From NCBI GenBank assembly GCA_022508265.1, contig JAFLVP010000016.1, positions 1 through 39,536 of the forward strand: a DNA stretch of 39,536 bases, written 5' to 3'. Below, one piece after another: positions 6,083-14,208 of this stretch. The stretch's first letter is position 1, and every line of letters begins with the position of its first letter. This DNA is from Clostridiales bacterium. GTDB lineage: Bacteria > Bacillota > Clostridia > Christensenellales > Borkfalkiaceae. The notes under the pieces were generated by a model. That model saw nothing but the letters and a program-made list of their open reading frames with translations. It did no database searches and was not told the DNA's origin. Position numbers and translations under genes: made by a program.

Positions 6083-8494
6083 TTATCTTTGGGTTATATT
6101 GAGCTTGAATTTGAGATTGCCCAAAATCTTCTTTACAAATCCGTCAACCTTGTCCTCAATGGGTTCTTCATTGGGCGTAAAGGTTATTGTAAACGCCATA
6201 GACTTCTTGCCGCTGCCAATCTGCTCGCCCTCGTAAACGTCGAAAAGCTTGATGTTTGAAACGTATTTACAAGCCGAATAAATTTCTTTTTCAATCTGCG
6301 CGCAGGTAATTTCCTTATTGCAGTAAAGCGCCAAATCCCTCGTCTGCTGGGCAAATTTGGAAAGGGGACGGTACTTTAAGGTCTGCGTGTGCGATTTAAT
6401 TTTCTCATAATCGAGCTCGGCAATAAATGCAGCTCTCTCAAGCGCAAGTTCGCGGGAAATTTCGGGGGAAATCAGTCCGAGATAGCCGACTTCCTCGCCG
6501 TCGCACAAAACTCTTGCCGTAACGCCAGCGTGGAGATAGGGCTTTTCCGCCGCCTCGTACTCGAACTTAACGTTGAATATTTCGGCAACCTTTTCTACCG
6601 CACCCTTGAACTCGAAGAAGTCTGATTTTCCCCAACAGCCGAGCGAAAGCATATCGTGCTCTTCGGGGAAGGTGTCAATTGGCAGTTTGTCCGAGATATA
6701 AATTTTGGCAAGCTCGTAAAGTCTGCCCTCCATATTGCCCCGCCTCAAATTTCTGACTATGACGTTCAGCATAGAGGGGGCGAGGGTAGTGCGCATAATT
6801 GACAGCTCCTCGCTTATGGGGTTCAGAATTTTAATAGCCTTTCTCTCTTTGGCGTCCGCAGGAATATGCAGCATATCCAAGTCCTTGGGCGAATAGAAGG
6901 AGTAGGTCGAAATCTCGTACATACCAATCGACGAAAGCCCGTCTTTCAGCTTTAATTCCGCCTTCTGCGCGTCGTTGTAGCCGCCGTTCGTAATCGAAGC
7001 CGAGGGGAGGAAGGTCCCCTTGATATTTTCGTAGCCGTAGAACCTTATTACCTCTTCGGCGATATCGGGATAGCCGTCAATATCCTCTCTGAAGCGGGGG
7101 ATAACAAGCTTCATATTGTCGCCGCTCAAAGTAACCTTGAAATTCAGGTTTTCAAGAATTTCTTTCATCTTCTCCGCGGGCACTTCAATGCCGAGCAGAG
7201 CGTTGATTTTGGAAACGCTTACCGTCATCTCTTTTTGCTTGAGCTTGCTGTACTCGGTGGTAACGTCGAGATGAACGTTCGTAACCGTGCCGCAACCAAG
7301 CTCCTCGATTAGGTGCAGAGCGCGCTTCATTGCGAGCTCGGTTGTGTACTCGTTCACGCCCTTTTCAAAGAGCGCGGAAGAGTCGGAGTGCTGTCCGAGC
7401 GAGCGCGAAGTCTTTCTGATATTGTCACGGGCAAATTTAGCCGACTCGAAGAGAACCTCCGTAGTGTCGTTTTCAATCTCGCTGTTTAAGCCTCCCATAA
7501 CGCCCGCAAGCGCGCAGGGCTTTTTGCCGTCGCAGATTACAAGGTTTTCGGGCGTGAGCGTAAACTCGTTTTCGTCCAGCGTAACTATTTTTTCTCCGTC
7601 CGCCGCTCTTCTGACGACAACCTCGCGCCCTTCGAGCGTCCTCAAATCGAACGCGTGCATGGGCTGACCGAGCTCAAGCAGAATAAAGTTTGTAATATCG
7701 ACTACGTTGCTAATCGAGCGCAGTCCGCAGAGTGCAAGCCTCTTTTTGAGCCAGGTAGGGGAGGGAGCAATCTTAACGTCCTTGACGTAGTGTCCGATAT
7801 ATCTCGGGCAAAGCTCGGGTGCAAGGTCCGTAATCTTGATTTTTTCGTAGTTTCCCTTGACTTCGGTATACGAAGTGTCGGGAGCTTTGATTTTCTTCCC
7901 GAGCACGGCGGCTACCTCTCTTGCAATGCCGTAAACGCTCTGACAGTCGGGGCGGTTGGCGGTTACGCCTATATCGAAAATATAGTCGTCAAGTCCCAAA
8001 ACAGGTTTAACGTCCTCGCCGTTTTTACAATCGTCGGGCAAAAGCAGAAGTCCGAAGTAATCGCCTCCCTCGAACATATCGCCGTTCACGCCGAGCTCAA
8101 CGCCTGAGCAGAGCATACCCTCGGACTCTATTCCGCGGAGCTTGCCTTTCTTAATAGTCATAATGCCTTCAACCGTAATATGGTCCTTGGCGGTTGCATA
8201 TACGGTCGCGCCGACGAGCGCGCAGGGAGCTTTGATGCCCTTTTTAACGTTGTCCGCGCCGCAGCAAATCTGAAATACGCCCTTGTCGCCGCAGTCCACC
8301 TTGCAGACGGAGAGGTGGGTACCCTCAATGGGTTCGCATTCGATAACTTCGCCGACGACGACACCCGAAATGTCCTTGCCTAATTCAATAAGTTCTTCAA
8401 CCTCGAACCCGCAGGAAAAGAGCTTTTCCGTGAGCTTCTCGGCGGAAATATCAATATCTACGTAATCTTTAAGCCAACTGAAAGGAACTTTCAT
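6083..8494 (-). CDS. pheT: Phenylalanine--tRNA ligase beta subunit
   Basis: Beta subunit of the (alpha-beta)2 PheRS that charges tRNA-Phe, and carrier of the editing site for mischarged Tyr-tRNA-Phe. The product is 803 aa. In order: N-terminal MKVPFSWLKDYV, a tRNA-binding/EMAP-like domain (about 40-150), the B3/B4 editing region, B5, a catalytic-like core, and a C-terminal anticodon-binding (ferredoxin-fold) domain containing KFAQQTRDLAL. I chose the second of two close Met codons because AGGAG lies 7 nt upstream of it; the first Met (8500) would be nearly on top of that site. It follows pheS by 14 bp. Confidence 0.96.
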   Translation of the reverse strand: MKVPFSWLKDYVDIDISAEKLTEKLFSCGFEVEELIELGKDISGVVVGEVIECEPIEGTHLSVCKVDCGDKGVFQICCGADNVKKGIKAPCALVGATVYATAKDHITVEGIMTIKKGKLRGIESEGMLCSGVELGVNGDMFEGGDYFGLLLLPDDCKNGEDVKPVLGLDDYIFDIGVTANRPDCQSVYGIAREVAAVLGKKIKAPDTSYTEVKGNYEKIKITDLAPELCPRYIGHYVKDVKIAPSPTWLKKRLALCGLRSISNVVDITNFILLELGQPMHAFDLRTLEGREVVVRRAADGEKIVTLDENEFTLTPENLVICDGKKPCALAGVMGGLNSEIENDTTEVLFESAKFARDNIRKTSRSLGQHSDSSALFEKGVNEYTTELAMKRALHLIEELGCGTVTNVHLDVTTEYSKLKQKEMTVSVSKINALLGIEVPAEKMKEILENLNFKVTLSGDNMKLVIPRFREDIDGYPDIAEEVIRFYGYENIKGTFLPSASITNGGYNDAQKAELKLKDGLSSIGMYEISTYSFYSPKDLDMLHIPADAKERKAIKILNPISEELSIMRTTLAPSMLNVIVRNLRRGNMEGRLYELAKIYISDKLPIDTFPEEHDMLSLGCWGKSDFFEFKGAVEKVAEIFNVKFEYEAAEKPYLHAGVTARVLCDGEEVGYLGLISPEISRELALERAAFIAELDYEKIKSHTQTLKYRPLSKFAQQTRDLALYCNKEITCAQIEKEIYSACKYVSNIKLFDVYEGEQIGSGKKSMAFTITFTPNEEPIEDKVDGFVKKILGNLKFKLNITQR

Positions 8495-8508
8495 AATCAT
8501 TCTCCTAC

Positions 8509-9534
8509 TTACTTGAACTGTCTTAAAAAGCGAACGTCGCCTTCAAACAGCAGTTTCATATTGTTTATGCCGTATTTAAGCATTGCAATTCTCTCGATGC
8601 CCATACCGAACGCAAAGCCCGTGTAGACGTCGGGGTCTATGCCGCAGCCTTCGAGCACACGTCTGTTTACCATACCCGCGCCGAGAACCTCTATCCAGCC
8701 CGTGCCCTTGCACAGTCTGCAGCCCTTGCCGCCGCACTCGAAACAGCTTACGTCGACCTCAACCGAGGGCTCGGTAAAGGGGAAGTAAGAGGGGCGGAGG
8801 CGGGTTTTAACATCCTCGCCGAAGATTTTTCTTGCAAACTCGTCGAGCATACCCTTCAAGTCGCAAAGCGTAATGCCCTTGTCCACGACAAGCCCTTCCA
8901 TCTGCGAGAACATAGGCGAGTGGGTCGCGTCGTCGTCGCTACGGTACACTTTTCCGGGCGACAGAATTTTAATGGGCGGCTTTTTGTTTTCCATAACCCT
9001 TATCTGTCCTGCCGAGGTCTGCGTGCGCAGGAGTAGGGAGTCGGAGAGGTAGAAGGTGTCCTGCGTATCCCTTGCGGGGTGGTCTGCGGGGGTATTCAAT
9101 GCCGTGAAATTGTAGTAATCGTTCTCGATTTCGGGCCCCTCGAAAACTTCAAACCCCATACCCGAGAAAATGGAAACAAGCTCGTCTTTTATAAGGGTGT
9201 TGGGGTGGTGCGAGCCGCTCGGAAAGGCTTTTGCCGGCATAGTAACGTCAACTCTCTCTGCCGCAATTTTTTTCTTCAATTCCTTTTCGCGCAGTTTCTG
9301 TTCGAGCGCGCTGAATTTCTGCTCCGTCCACTCCCGCAAAGAGTTTAAAAGCTTGCCGAGCGTGGGGCGCTCCTCGGGGGGAACGTCCTTCATATTCTTC
9401 ATAAGCGAGGAAATTGCACCCGACTTTCCGAGGAACTTCATCTTGATGTCGTATAGCGATTTGCTCGATTCGACGTCCTTGACCGCCTCGTCAACCTGAC
9501 TTTCGATTTCCTTAATGTTTTTTTGTACGTCCAT
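8509..9534 (-). CDS. pheS: Phenylalanine--tRNA ligase alpha subunit
   Basis: Catalytic subunit of PheRS, 341 aa. An N-terminal coiled coil (about 1-85) contacts tRNA-Phe. The class II core shows motif 2 as [21 protein letters not shown] and motif 3 as [15 protein letters not shown] four-cysteine cluster [12 protein letters not shown] is present at about 265-276, as in several Firmicute PheS. AGGAG sits 6 nt before the ATG. The gene is preceded by a T-box leader and forms an operon with pheT, so expression should rise when tRNA-Phe is uncharged. Confidence 0.97.
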   Translation of the reverse strand: MDVQKNIKEIESQVDEAVKDVESSKSLYDIKMKFLGKSGAISSLMKNMKDVPPEERPTLGKLLNSLREWTEQKFSALEQKLREKELKKKIAAERVDVTMPAKAFPSGSHHPNTLIKDELVSIFSGMGFEVFEGPEIENDYYNFTALNTPADHPARDTQDTFYLSDSLLLRTQTSAGQIRVMENKKPPIKILSPGKVYRSDDDATHSPMFSQMEGLVVDKGITLCDLKGMLDEFARKIFGEDVKTRLRPSYFPFTEPSVEVDVSCFECGGKGCRLCKGTGWIEVLGAGMVNRRVLEGCGIDPDVYTGFAFGMGIERIAMLKYGINNMKLLFEGDVRFLRQFK

Positions 9535-9555
9535 AACTATCTCCTGAATAAAAAT

Positions 9556-9752
9556 AAAAACCGCCCCTTATTTCAGGGCGGATTTACCGCGTTACCACCT
9601 GATTTCACGGCAAAATGCCGCCTCAATCGACCCTTTAACGCAGGGATACGTAGCGCACTACTCGAAACCTTTCGCACGCTCGGCTCGCAAGTGAATACCG
9701 CTTTTATCCGATGGGAAACCTTTCAGCCGTGTGCGGATTTCCCTCTCTGAAA
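9556..9752 (-). promoter_or_regulatory. T-box riboswitch leader of pheST (Phe)
   Basis: Read on the minus strand, the leader starts with stem I near AGAGAG (about 9748), contains a probable UUC (Phe) specifier at 9695-9693, the GAGTAG linker, and the T-box AGGTGGTAACGCGG (9600-9587). It ends in a terminator stem CCGCCC/GGGCGG with TTTTTATTTTT (9581-9551). The T-box bulge can pair with the CCA end of uncharged tRNA-Phe to form the antiterminator. T-box, terminator and downstream gene identity are clear; the exact specifier position is less certain. Confidence 0.93.
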
Positions 9753-9801
9753 AGGATGTTATAAAGCGTCTGTCTCGGTCATAGCCTTTAAAGTTAATAA
9801 A

Positions 9802-9830
9802 ATTATAAATAATTAAAAAATTATTGTCAA
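9802..9830 (-). promoter_or_regulatory. SigA promoter of the pheST T-box leader
   Basis: On the minus strand: TTGACA (9830-9825), 17 bp, TATAAT (9807-9802). A consensus match in both boxes, about 50 bp before stem I. Confidence 0.88.
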
Positions 9831-9906
9831 ACGATTTACCTATCATTTAATAAATTGAAACGCATCAACAATTTGTATTATTTTCGAACAAAAGTAAAAC
9901 AAATAA

Positions 9907-9935
9907 TTTACTTAAATTTTTATTTAATGTATAAT
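9907..9935 (+). promoter_or_regulatory. Promoter of the CPBP gene, leaderless geometry
   Basis: TTTACT (9907-9912), 17 bp, TATAAT (9930-9935). The first transcribed base is predicted at 9942, the A of the ATG. There is no Shine-Dalgarno. It faces away from the pheST promoter. Confidence 0.7.
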
Positions 9936-9941
9936 CAATAT

Positions 9942-10889
9942 ATGGAAGAAAAACACCCTCCTTTAAAAACCGTGAATACGGGGCTTGTACCCTCGTCGGG
10001 CGGGCTTGCGTTGAGCCTTACGACGATAGTAAACCTCGTCGTCACTTTAATACTTTTTTTAATAATTCAAGTCCTTTCATTACAGCCGGGTAGCGATAGC
10101 TATATCTACCTTTCTTATATTGCGCCCCAGCTTGCAATTGCAACGGGCGTATTTGCGTCGATGAAGGTCAGAAAACTGCCATTTAGGGATACTTTCCCCG
10201 TAAAGTGCAGTCCCAAATATTATCTCATCGGCGTAATGCTCATTTTCGGGCTTTTGTTCTCTTTGGGTAAGATTTCTCAACCCATCTCGGAATTTTTCAA
10301 GCTTATCGGCTACAACCAAAGGAGTGCGGACGATATTCTGCCCAATCTCTCGGGCGGGCTCGTAGTTCCCGCGCTTATAGTAATAGGAGTGCTTCCCGCC
10401 ATATTCGAAGAGAGCCTGTTTCGCGGGGTAATACTCCGAAGCTGTGAAAGGGGGTGCGGAACGCTCTTTACGGTGCTTCTCGTCGGTATGAGCTTTTCTC
10501 TATATCACACCTCACCCGAACAGACTGTATATCAATTCTTTGCGGGGTGCGTGTTTGCGTTTATCGCGGTGCGCTCGGGCTCGATACTGCCCTCCGTCGT
10601 AATGCACTTTATCAACAACGCACTAATAGTAATATTCGGCGCGTGCGGACTACTCGACGCGGCGGGCAACTTAATTATTCCCTTTACCCTCGATTTATCG
10701 CTTACAATAGCAGGCGGGATATGTCTTGTCGGCGGGCTTGTCTGGCTTATTCTCGATAAAAAATCCGTACCCTACAAAAGGGCGGAGGCAGGCTCTGCAA
10801 AGTCCTTCTTTATAACCGCATCAATAGGGCTTGCAATACTTGTAATTCTTTGGATATCTTCGCTTGTAACGGGGTTCTTTCCGCAATGA
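9942..10889 (+). CDS. CPBP family intramembrane metalloprotease
   Basis: Membrane protein of the CAAX-protease/bacteriocin-processing (CPBP, Rce1-like) family, 315 aa from this start. The three family motifs are present: EESLFRG (E156, E157, R161), SLYHTSPEQ (H189) and MHFINNAL (H222), which bind the catalytic zinc within the membrane. About eight hydrophobic helices are visible. An upstream in-frame ATG at 9855 would place the promoter inside the gene; the TATAAT ending 6 nt before 9942 favours the later start. The gene ends in an ATGA overlap with rlmH. Substrate unknown. Confidence 0.88.
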   Translation: MEEKHPPLKTVNTGLVPSSGGLALSLTTIVNLVVTLILFLIIQVLSLQPGSDSYIYLSYIAPQLAIATGVFASMKVRKLPFRDTFPVKCSPKYYLIGVMLIFGLLFSLGKISQPISEFFKLIGYNQRSADDILPNLSGGLVVPALIVIGVLPAIFEESLFRGVILRSCERGCGTLFTVLLVGMSFSLYHTSPEQTVYQFFAGCVFAFIAVRSGSILPSVVMHFINNALIVIFGACGLLDAAGNLIIPFTLDLSLTIAGGICLVGGLVWLILDKKSVPYKRAEAGSAKSFFITASIGLAILVILWISSLVTGFFPQ

Positions 10890-11323
10890 TTAAGATAAAT
10901 ATAGTTTGCGTCGGCAAAATCAAGGAGGAATTCTACCGCTCGGCGGTGGCGGAATACGTAAAGCGGCTCTCCCGCTTTTGCAAGGTGGAAATAAAGGAAA
11001 TTGCCGAGGGCAAGAACCTTGAAGAGGAGGCGGAGTGTATACTTCGCGCAATTAAAGGTTATTGCTTTGCGCTGTGCATAGAGGGCAAAAAGCTTTCAAG
11101 CGAAGCCCTTGCAAAAGAGGTAAAATCGCTGTGCGATAAGGGCGAAGAAATTACCTTTGTAATAGGCTCGTCCTGCGGGCTTGCAAATGCGGTAAAAGAG
11201 CGGGCGGATTTTAAGCTTTCATTCTCGGATATGACCTTTCCGCACCAGCTTATGCGCGTAATTTTATGCGAGCAAATTTACAGGGCTTTTATGATAAATT
11301 CGGGCTCGGAATATCACAAATAA
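10886..11323 (+). CDS. rlmH: 23S rRNA (pseudouridine-1915 N3) methyltransferase RlmH
   Basis: SPOUT-fold enzyme that methylates pseudouridine 1915 in helix 69 of 23S rRNA on assembled 70S ribosomes. The product is 145 aa, slightly shorter than the common 155-159. The knotted SAM site is visible in FVIGSSCGLA and the C-terminal EQIYRAFMINSGSEYHK is diagnostic. I chose the ATG at 10886, where ATGA overlaps the CPBP stop codon. Longer in-frame starts run into the CPBP gene and lose the conserved KINIVCVGKIKE start. Confidence 0.93.
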   Translation: MIKINIVCVGKIKEEFYRSAVAEYVKRLSRFCKVEIKEIAEGKNLEEEAECILRAIKGYCFALCIEGKKLSSEALAKEVKSLCDKGEEITFVIGSSCGLANAVKERADFKLSFSDMTFPHQLMRVILCEQIYRAFMINSGSEYHK

Positions 11324-11359
11324 TACTACAACTTAAACTCTTCGGCATATTCTATAAAT

Positions 11360-12091
11360 GTGATATATGACCAAGTAAAAGAGTTTTACCAAAGCTTTTC
11401 GGGCAAAAAGTGCGTAATAGGTTATTCATGTCAGGGCAGGGAAATTTTTGCCTTTCACGTAGGCGACGAGTTCGGCAGGCAGTTTGTAGCGGTGTATGCC
11501 GTGCACGCTCGGGAGTGGATAACGGCAAAGCTGGCTATAAAACACGTAAAAAAGGGAATAAAAAGGGGCGGAGGCTGGATAATTCCCCTCTTAAATCCCG
11601 ACGGCGCGATAATTTCGCAGACCTCAAGGCCCCTTTGGAAGGCAAACGCTCGCGGTGTGGATTTGAACTGCAATTTTGACGCCGAGTGGGGCAGCGGCAG
11701 ACTCAACACAACTGTCCGCGGCAGTGAAAACTGCATAGGCGACCAACCTTTTTCGGAGTGCGAAAGTGCGGCGCTCAAAGATTTTACCCTTAAAATCCGT
11801 CCTTTCGTAACTTTAAGCTTTCACACCAAGGGCGAGGAAATTTATTGGGAGTTTTGCGGCAAAGGGGACGCAAGGGGTGCAAAGCTGCTTGAAGATATTA
11901 CGGGCTATAAAGCGAAAAAAATATACGGTTCGGCGGGCGGCTACAAGGATTGGTGCATACAGAAGCTGAAAATCCCCGCTTACACCGTGGAGTGCGGCTC
12001 CGACGGGCTCAAGCACCCCATAAAAAGACTTAAAAAACTGAAAAAGTGCTATAAATTACTCAAAAAATTTACGGATAAATATGGATATTAA
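11360..12091 (+). CDS. M14 family zinc carboxypeptidase
   Basis: Small M14 metallopeptidase, 243 aa, most like gamma-D-glutamyl-diaminopimelate peptidases that trim peptidoglycan peptides. The zinc ligands HxxE appear as HAREW (H49, E52), and the third ligand is probably the His in SFHTKGEE. RGVDLNCNF supplies the substrate-binding Arg-Asn, and TVECG carries the catalytic Glu. There is no signal peptide, so a cytosolic recycling role is possible. The start is GTG with no Shine-Dalgarno; no better start exists, since the frame is closed by the rlmH stop. It overlaps tadA by 11 bp. Confidence 0.82.
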   Translation: MIYDQVKEFYQSFSGKKCVIGYSCQGREIFAFHVGDEFGRQFVAVYAVHAREWITAKLAIKHVKKGIKRGGGWIIPLLNPDGAIISQTSRPLWKANARGVDLNCNFDAEWGSGRLNTTVRGSENCIGDQPFSECESAALKDFTLKIRPFVTLSFHTKGEEIYWEFCGKGDARGAKLLEDITGYKAKKIYGSAGGYKDWCIQKLKIPAYTVECGSDGLKHPIKRLKKLKKCYKLLKKFTDKYGY

Positions 12092-12539
12092 ATTTATGAA
12101 AGCCGCCTTAAAATGCGCAGAAAAGGCGCTTGAAGAGGGCGAAGTACCCATAGGTGCTGTGGTTGTGTGCGAGGGTAAAATAATAGGTCGCGGGCACAAC
12201 CGCAGAACGAAAAAACAGATGGCTACGGCGCACGCCGAAATCGAAGCCATAGATAAAGCCTGCAGAAAGCAAAAGAGTTGGCGGATACCCGAGTGCGAAA
12301 TTTATATAACCTTGGAGCCCTGTCCCATGTGCATGGGCGCGATACTCAATTCACGCATTAAAAAGGTATATTTCGGCGCATACGAGGCAAAGGGCAGGTC
12401 AATGACGGACGAGCTTGCCACGGCAAATCTTCTTAATCATACGGTTGAAGTCGAGGGTGGTGTTATGGAAGAGGAGTGCAAGACAATTCTTTCAACTTTT
12501 TTTGCAGATATGCGCAAAAGATGTAAAAATGCACAGTAA
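12081..12539 (+). CDS. tadA: tRNA-specific adenosine(34) deaminase TadA
   Basis: Deaminates A34 to inosine in the anticodon wobble position of tRNA-Arg(ACG). The product is 152 aa. The zinc-dependent cytidine-deaminase-fold active site is complete: HAE with H51 and proton-shuttle E53, and PCPMC with C81 and C84. The ATG overlaps the end of the carboxypeptidase gene by 11 bp, so translation is probably coupled. Confidence 0.95.
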   Translation: MDIKFMKAALKCAEKALEEGEVPIGAVVVCEGKIIGRGHNRRTKKQMATAHAEIEAIDKACRKQKSWRIPECEIYITLEPCPMCMGAILNSRIKKVYFGAYEAKGRSMTDELATANLLNHTVEVEGGVMEEECKTILSTFFADMRKRCKNAQ

Positions 12540-12571
12540 TAATATTTGTTTTAAAGACGAACTCCATAAAC

Positions 12572-12600
12572 TTGACTTTATAATTAAATAATTATAAAAT
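12572..12600 (+). promoter_or_regulatory. SigA promoter of prs
   Basis: TTGACT (12572-12577), 17 bp, TAAAAT (12595-12600), 32 bp before the prs ATG. Confidence 0.7.
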
Positions 12601-12631
12601 AAACGGGTAATACTCAATTTGAGGGGAGCAA

Positions 12632-13579
12632 ATGATAAATCACGGAAACGAGATAAAGATTTTTTCTGGCAATTCCAACAGACCTCTTGCCGAAGCTATT
12701 GCAAAAAAGCTGAACACAACCTTGGGCGCGATGGAATTAACGCACTTTTCGGACGGCGAAATTTACGTTCGTTTTGAAGAACCCATCCGCGGTATGGACG
12801 TTTTCCTTATTCAGTCAACGAGCAATCCCGTAAACACCAATCTTATGGAACTGCTCATAATGATTGACGCGGCAAAGAGGGCAAGCGCAGGACGAATTAC
12901 CGCCGTAATTCCCTATTACGGCTATGCCCGTCAGGACAGAAAGGCGCGCTCCCGTGAGCCCATAACTTCAAAGCTCGTCGCCAACCTCATAACGAGCGCA
13001 GGTGCGGACAGAGTTCTGACAATGGATTTGCACTGTATGCAAATTCAGGGCTTTTTCGATATACCCCTCGACAATCTCGTGGGCGGACCCACGTTATACA
13101 ATCATTTCAAATCAAAGATAAACGACAATTTAGTGGTCGTCTCCCCCGACATAGGCTCCGTTTCCCGCGCAAGAAAGGTCGCGGCTAAAATGGACGCTCA
13201 AATGGCAATAATAGACAAGCGTCGACCCAAGGCAAACGTAATGGAGGTTATGCACATAATAGGCGACGTGGAGGGCAAGAACTGTCTTTTGGTAGACGAT
13301 ATGATAGACACCGCTGGCACTATAGTTCAGGGCGCAAAGGCTTTAAAAGAGGCGGGTGCAAAGGAAATTTACGCTTGCTGTACTCACGGCGTTTTATCGG
13401 GCCCCGCGATTGAAAGGCTTGCCGACTCGCCAATAACCGAGCTTGCAATACTCGACACAATCGACATTCCCAAGGAAAAAATCCTACCCACTTTTAAAAT
13501 AATTTCCACGGCTCCCATCTTTGCCGCCGCAATCGAAAACGTCTACCTTGATAAATCGATGTCCAAAATATACGACTAA
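12632..13579 (+). CDS. prs: Ribose-phosphate pyrophosphokinase (PRPP synthetase)
   Basis: Makes PRPP from ribose 5-phosphate and ATP for purine, pyrimidine, His, Trp and NAD synthesis. The product is 315 aa, standard for class I. The signature [18 protein letters not shown] binds metal and [16 protein letters not shown] follows, and the PRPP loop is [20 protein letters not shown] stands 4-5 nt before the ATG. pth follows after a weak hairpin at 13592; in Bacillus prs also lies upstream of the pth-mfd region. Confidence 0.97.
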   Translation: MINHGNEIKIFSGNSNRPLAEAIAKKLNTTLGAMELTHFSDGEIYVRFEEPIRGMDVFLIQSTSNPVNTNLMELLIMIDAAKRASAGRITAVIPYYGYARQDRKARSREPITSKLVANLITSAGADRVLTMDLHCMQIQGFFDIPLDNLVGGPTLYNHFKSKINDNLVVVSPDIGSVSRARKVAAKMDAQMAIIDKRRPKANVMEVMHIIGDVEGKNCLLVDDMIDTAGTIVQGAKALKEAGAKEIYACCTHGVLSGPAIERLADSPITELAILDTIDIPKEKILPTFKIISTAPIFAAAIENVYLDKSMSKIYD

Positions 13580-13591
13580 CAATTAAGAAGT

Positions 13592-13613
13592 CAAGCCGCA
13601 CAACTGCGGCTTG
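13592..13613 (+). terminator. Hairpin between prs and pth (weak terminator or attenuator)
   Basis: CAAGCCGCA/TGCGGCTTG forms a perfect 9-bp stem with a CAAC loop, followed by TAAAGTTTTA. The poor T-run suggests partial read-through into pth. Confidence 0.5.
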
Positions 13614-13632
13614 TAAAGTTTTAGAGGATAAT

Positions 13633-14196
13633 ATGTATATAATCGTAGGTCTTGGCAACCCCGAAGAAAAGTATTTAAAGACCTTCCACAATATGGGCTA
13701 TATAGCGGTGGGGGACGTTGCCGCTAAACTCGACGTAAAATTCAAGAAAAAGGAGTGCGAGGCGTACGTTGCCGAAGCCAATATAAAGGGCGAAAAGGTA
13801 ATACTCGCCCGCCCCGTAACCTATATGAACGCAAGCGGAAGGGCGGTAAAGCAGCTGCTTGCAAAGTACAAGACGGACGCAAGTCATCTTGTTGTACTTT
13901 ACGATGATTACGATATTCCCAAGGGTAGCGTAAGAATACGTCCCTCGGGCAGTGCGGGTACGCACAACGGTATGCGCTCTGTGATAGCCGAAATCGGCAC
14001 CTCCGACTTTGCCAGAATACGCATAGGTATACACGATAGCGAAGTAAATATCCCCATTATAAATTACGTTCTTTCCGAAGTAAAAAGGGAGGACTACGAG
14101 CTCTTTATTTCCGCCTGTCAAAGGGCGGCGGAGGCGGCAATTTGCCTTGCCGAAGGGCAGAGTATAGAGAACGTAATGACAAAATATAACGGCTAA
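13633..14196 (+). CDS. pth: Peptidyl-tRNA hydrolase
   Basis: Releases peptides from prematurely dissociated peptidyl-tRNA. The product is 187 aa. The N-terminal VGLGNPEEKY, catalytic H19 in FHNMGY, substrate-binding Asn in TYMNASG, and catalytic Asp in LYDDYDIP are all present, with GGxxGHNG replaced by GSAGTHNGMRS. GAGGATAAT precedes the ATG. Its stop codon lies in the first copy of a 13-bp tandem duplication that separates it from mfd. Confidence 0.95.
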   Translation: MYIIVGLGNPEEKYLKTFHNMGYIAVGDVAAKLDVKFKKKECEAYVAEANIKGEKVILARPVTYMNASGRAVKQLLAKYKTDASHLVVLYDDYDIPKGSVRIRPSGSAGTHNGMRSVIAEIGTSDFARIRIGIHDSEVNIPIINYVLSEVKREDYELFISACQRAAEAAICLAEGQSIENVMTKYNG

Positions 14197-14207
14197 ATAT
14201 AACGGCT
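14182..14207 (+). repeat. 13-bp tandem duplication between pth and mfd
   Basis: AAATATAACGGCT occurs twice in a row (14182-14194, 14195-14207). The first copy carries the last pth codons. The second ends just before the TAATG at the mfd start and contains a TATAAC 5 nt before the ATG. Confidence 0.9.
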
Positions 14208-14208
14208 A

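Noticed and set aside
8495-8500. Upstream Met for pheT
   Set aside because: It lies only 1-2 nt from the AGGAG site, too close; the Met two codons later has proper spacing and fits the family N-terminus.
10454-10759. Plus-strand ORF inside the CPBP gene
   Set aside because: Shadow frame with biased Arg/Ser/Cys composition, no ribosome site, and no recognisable motif.
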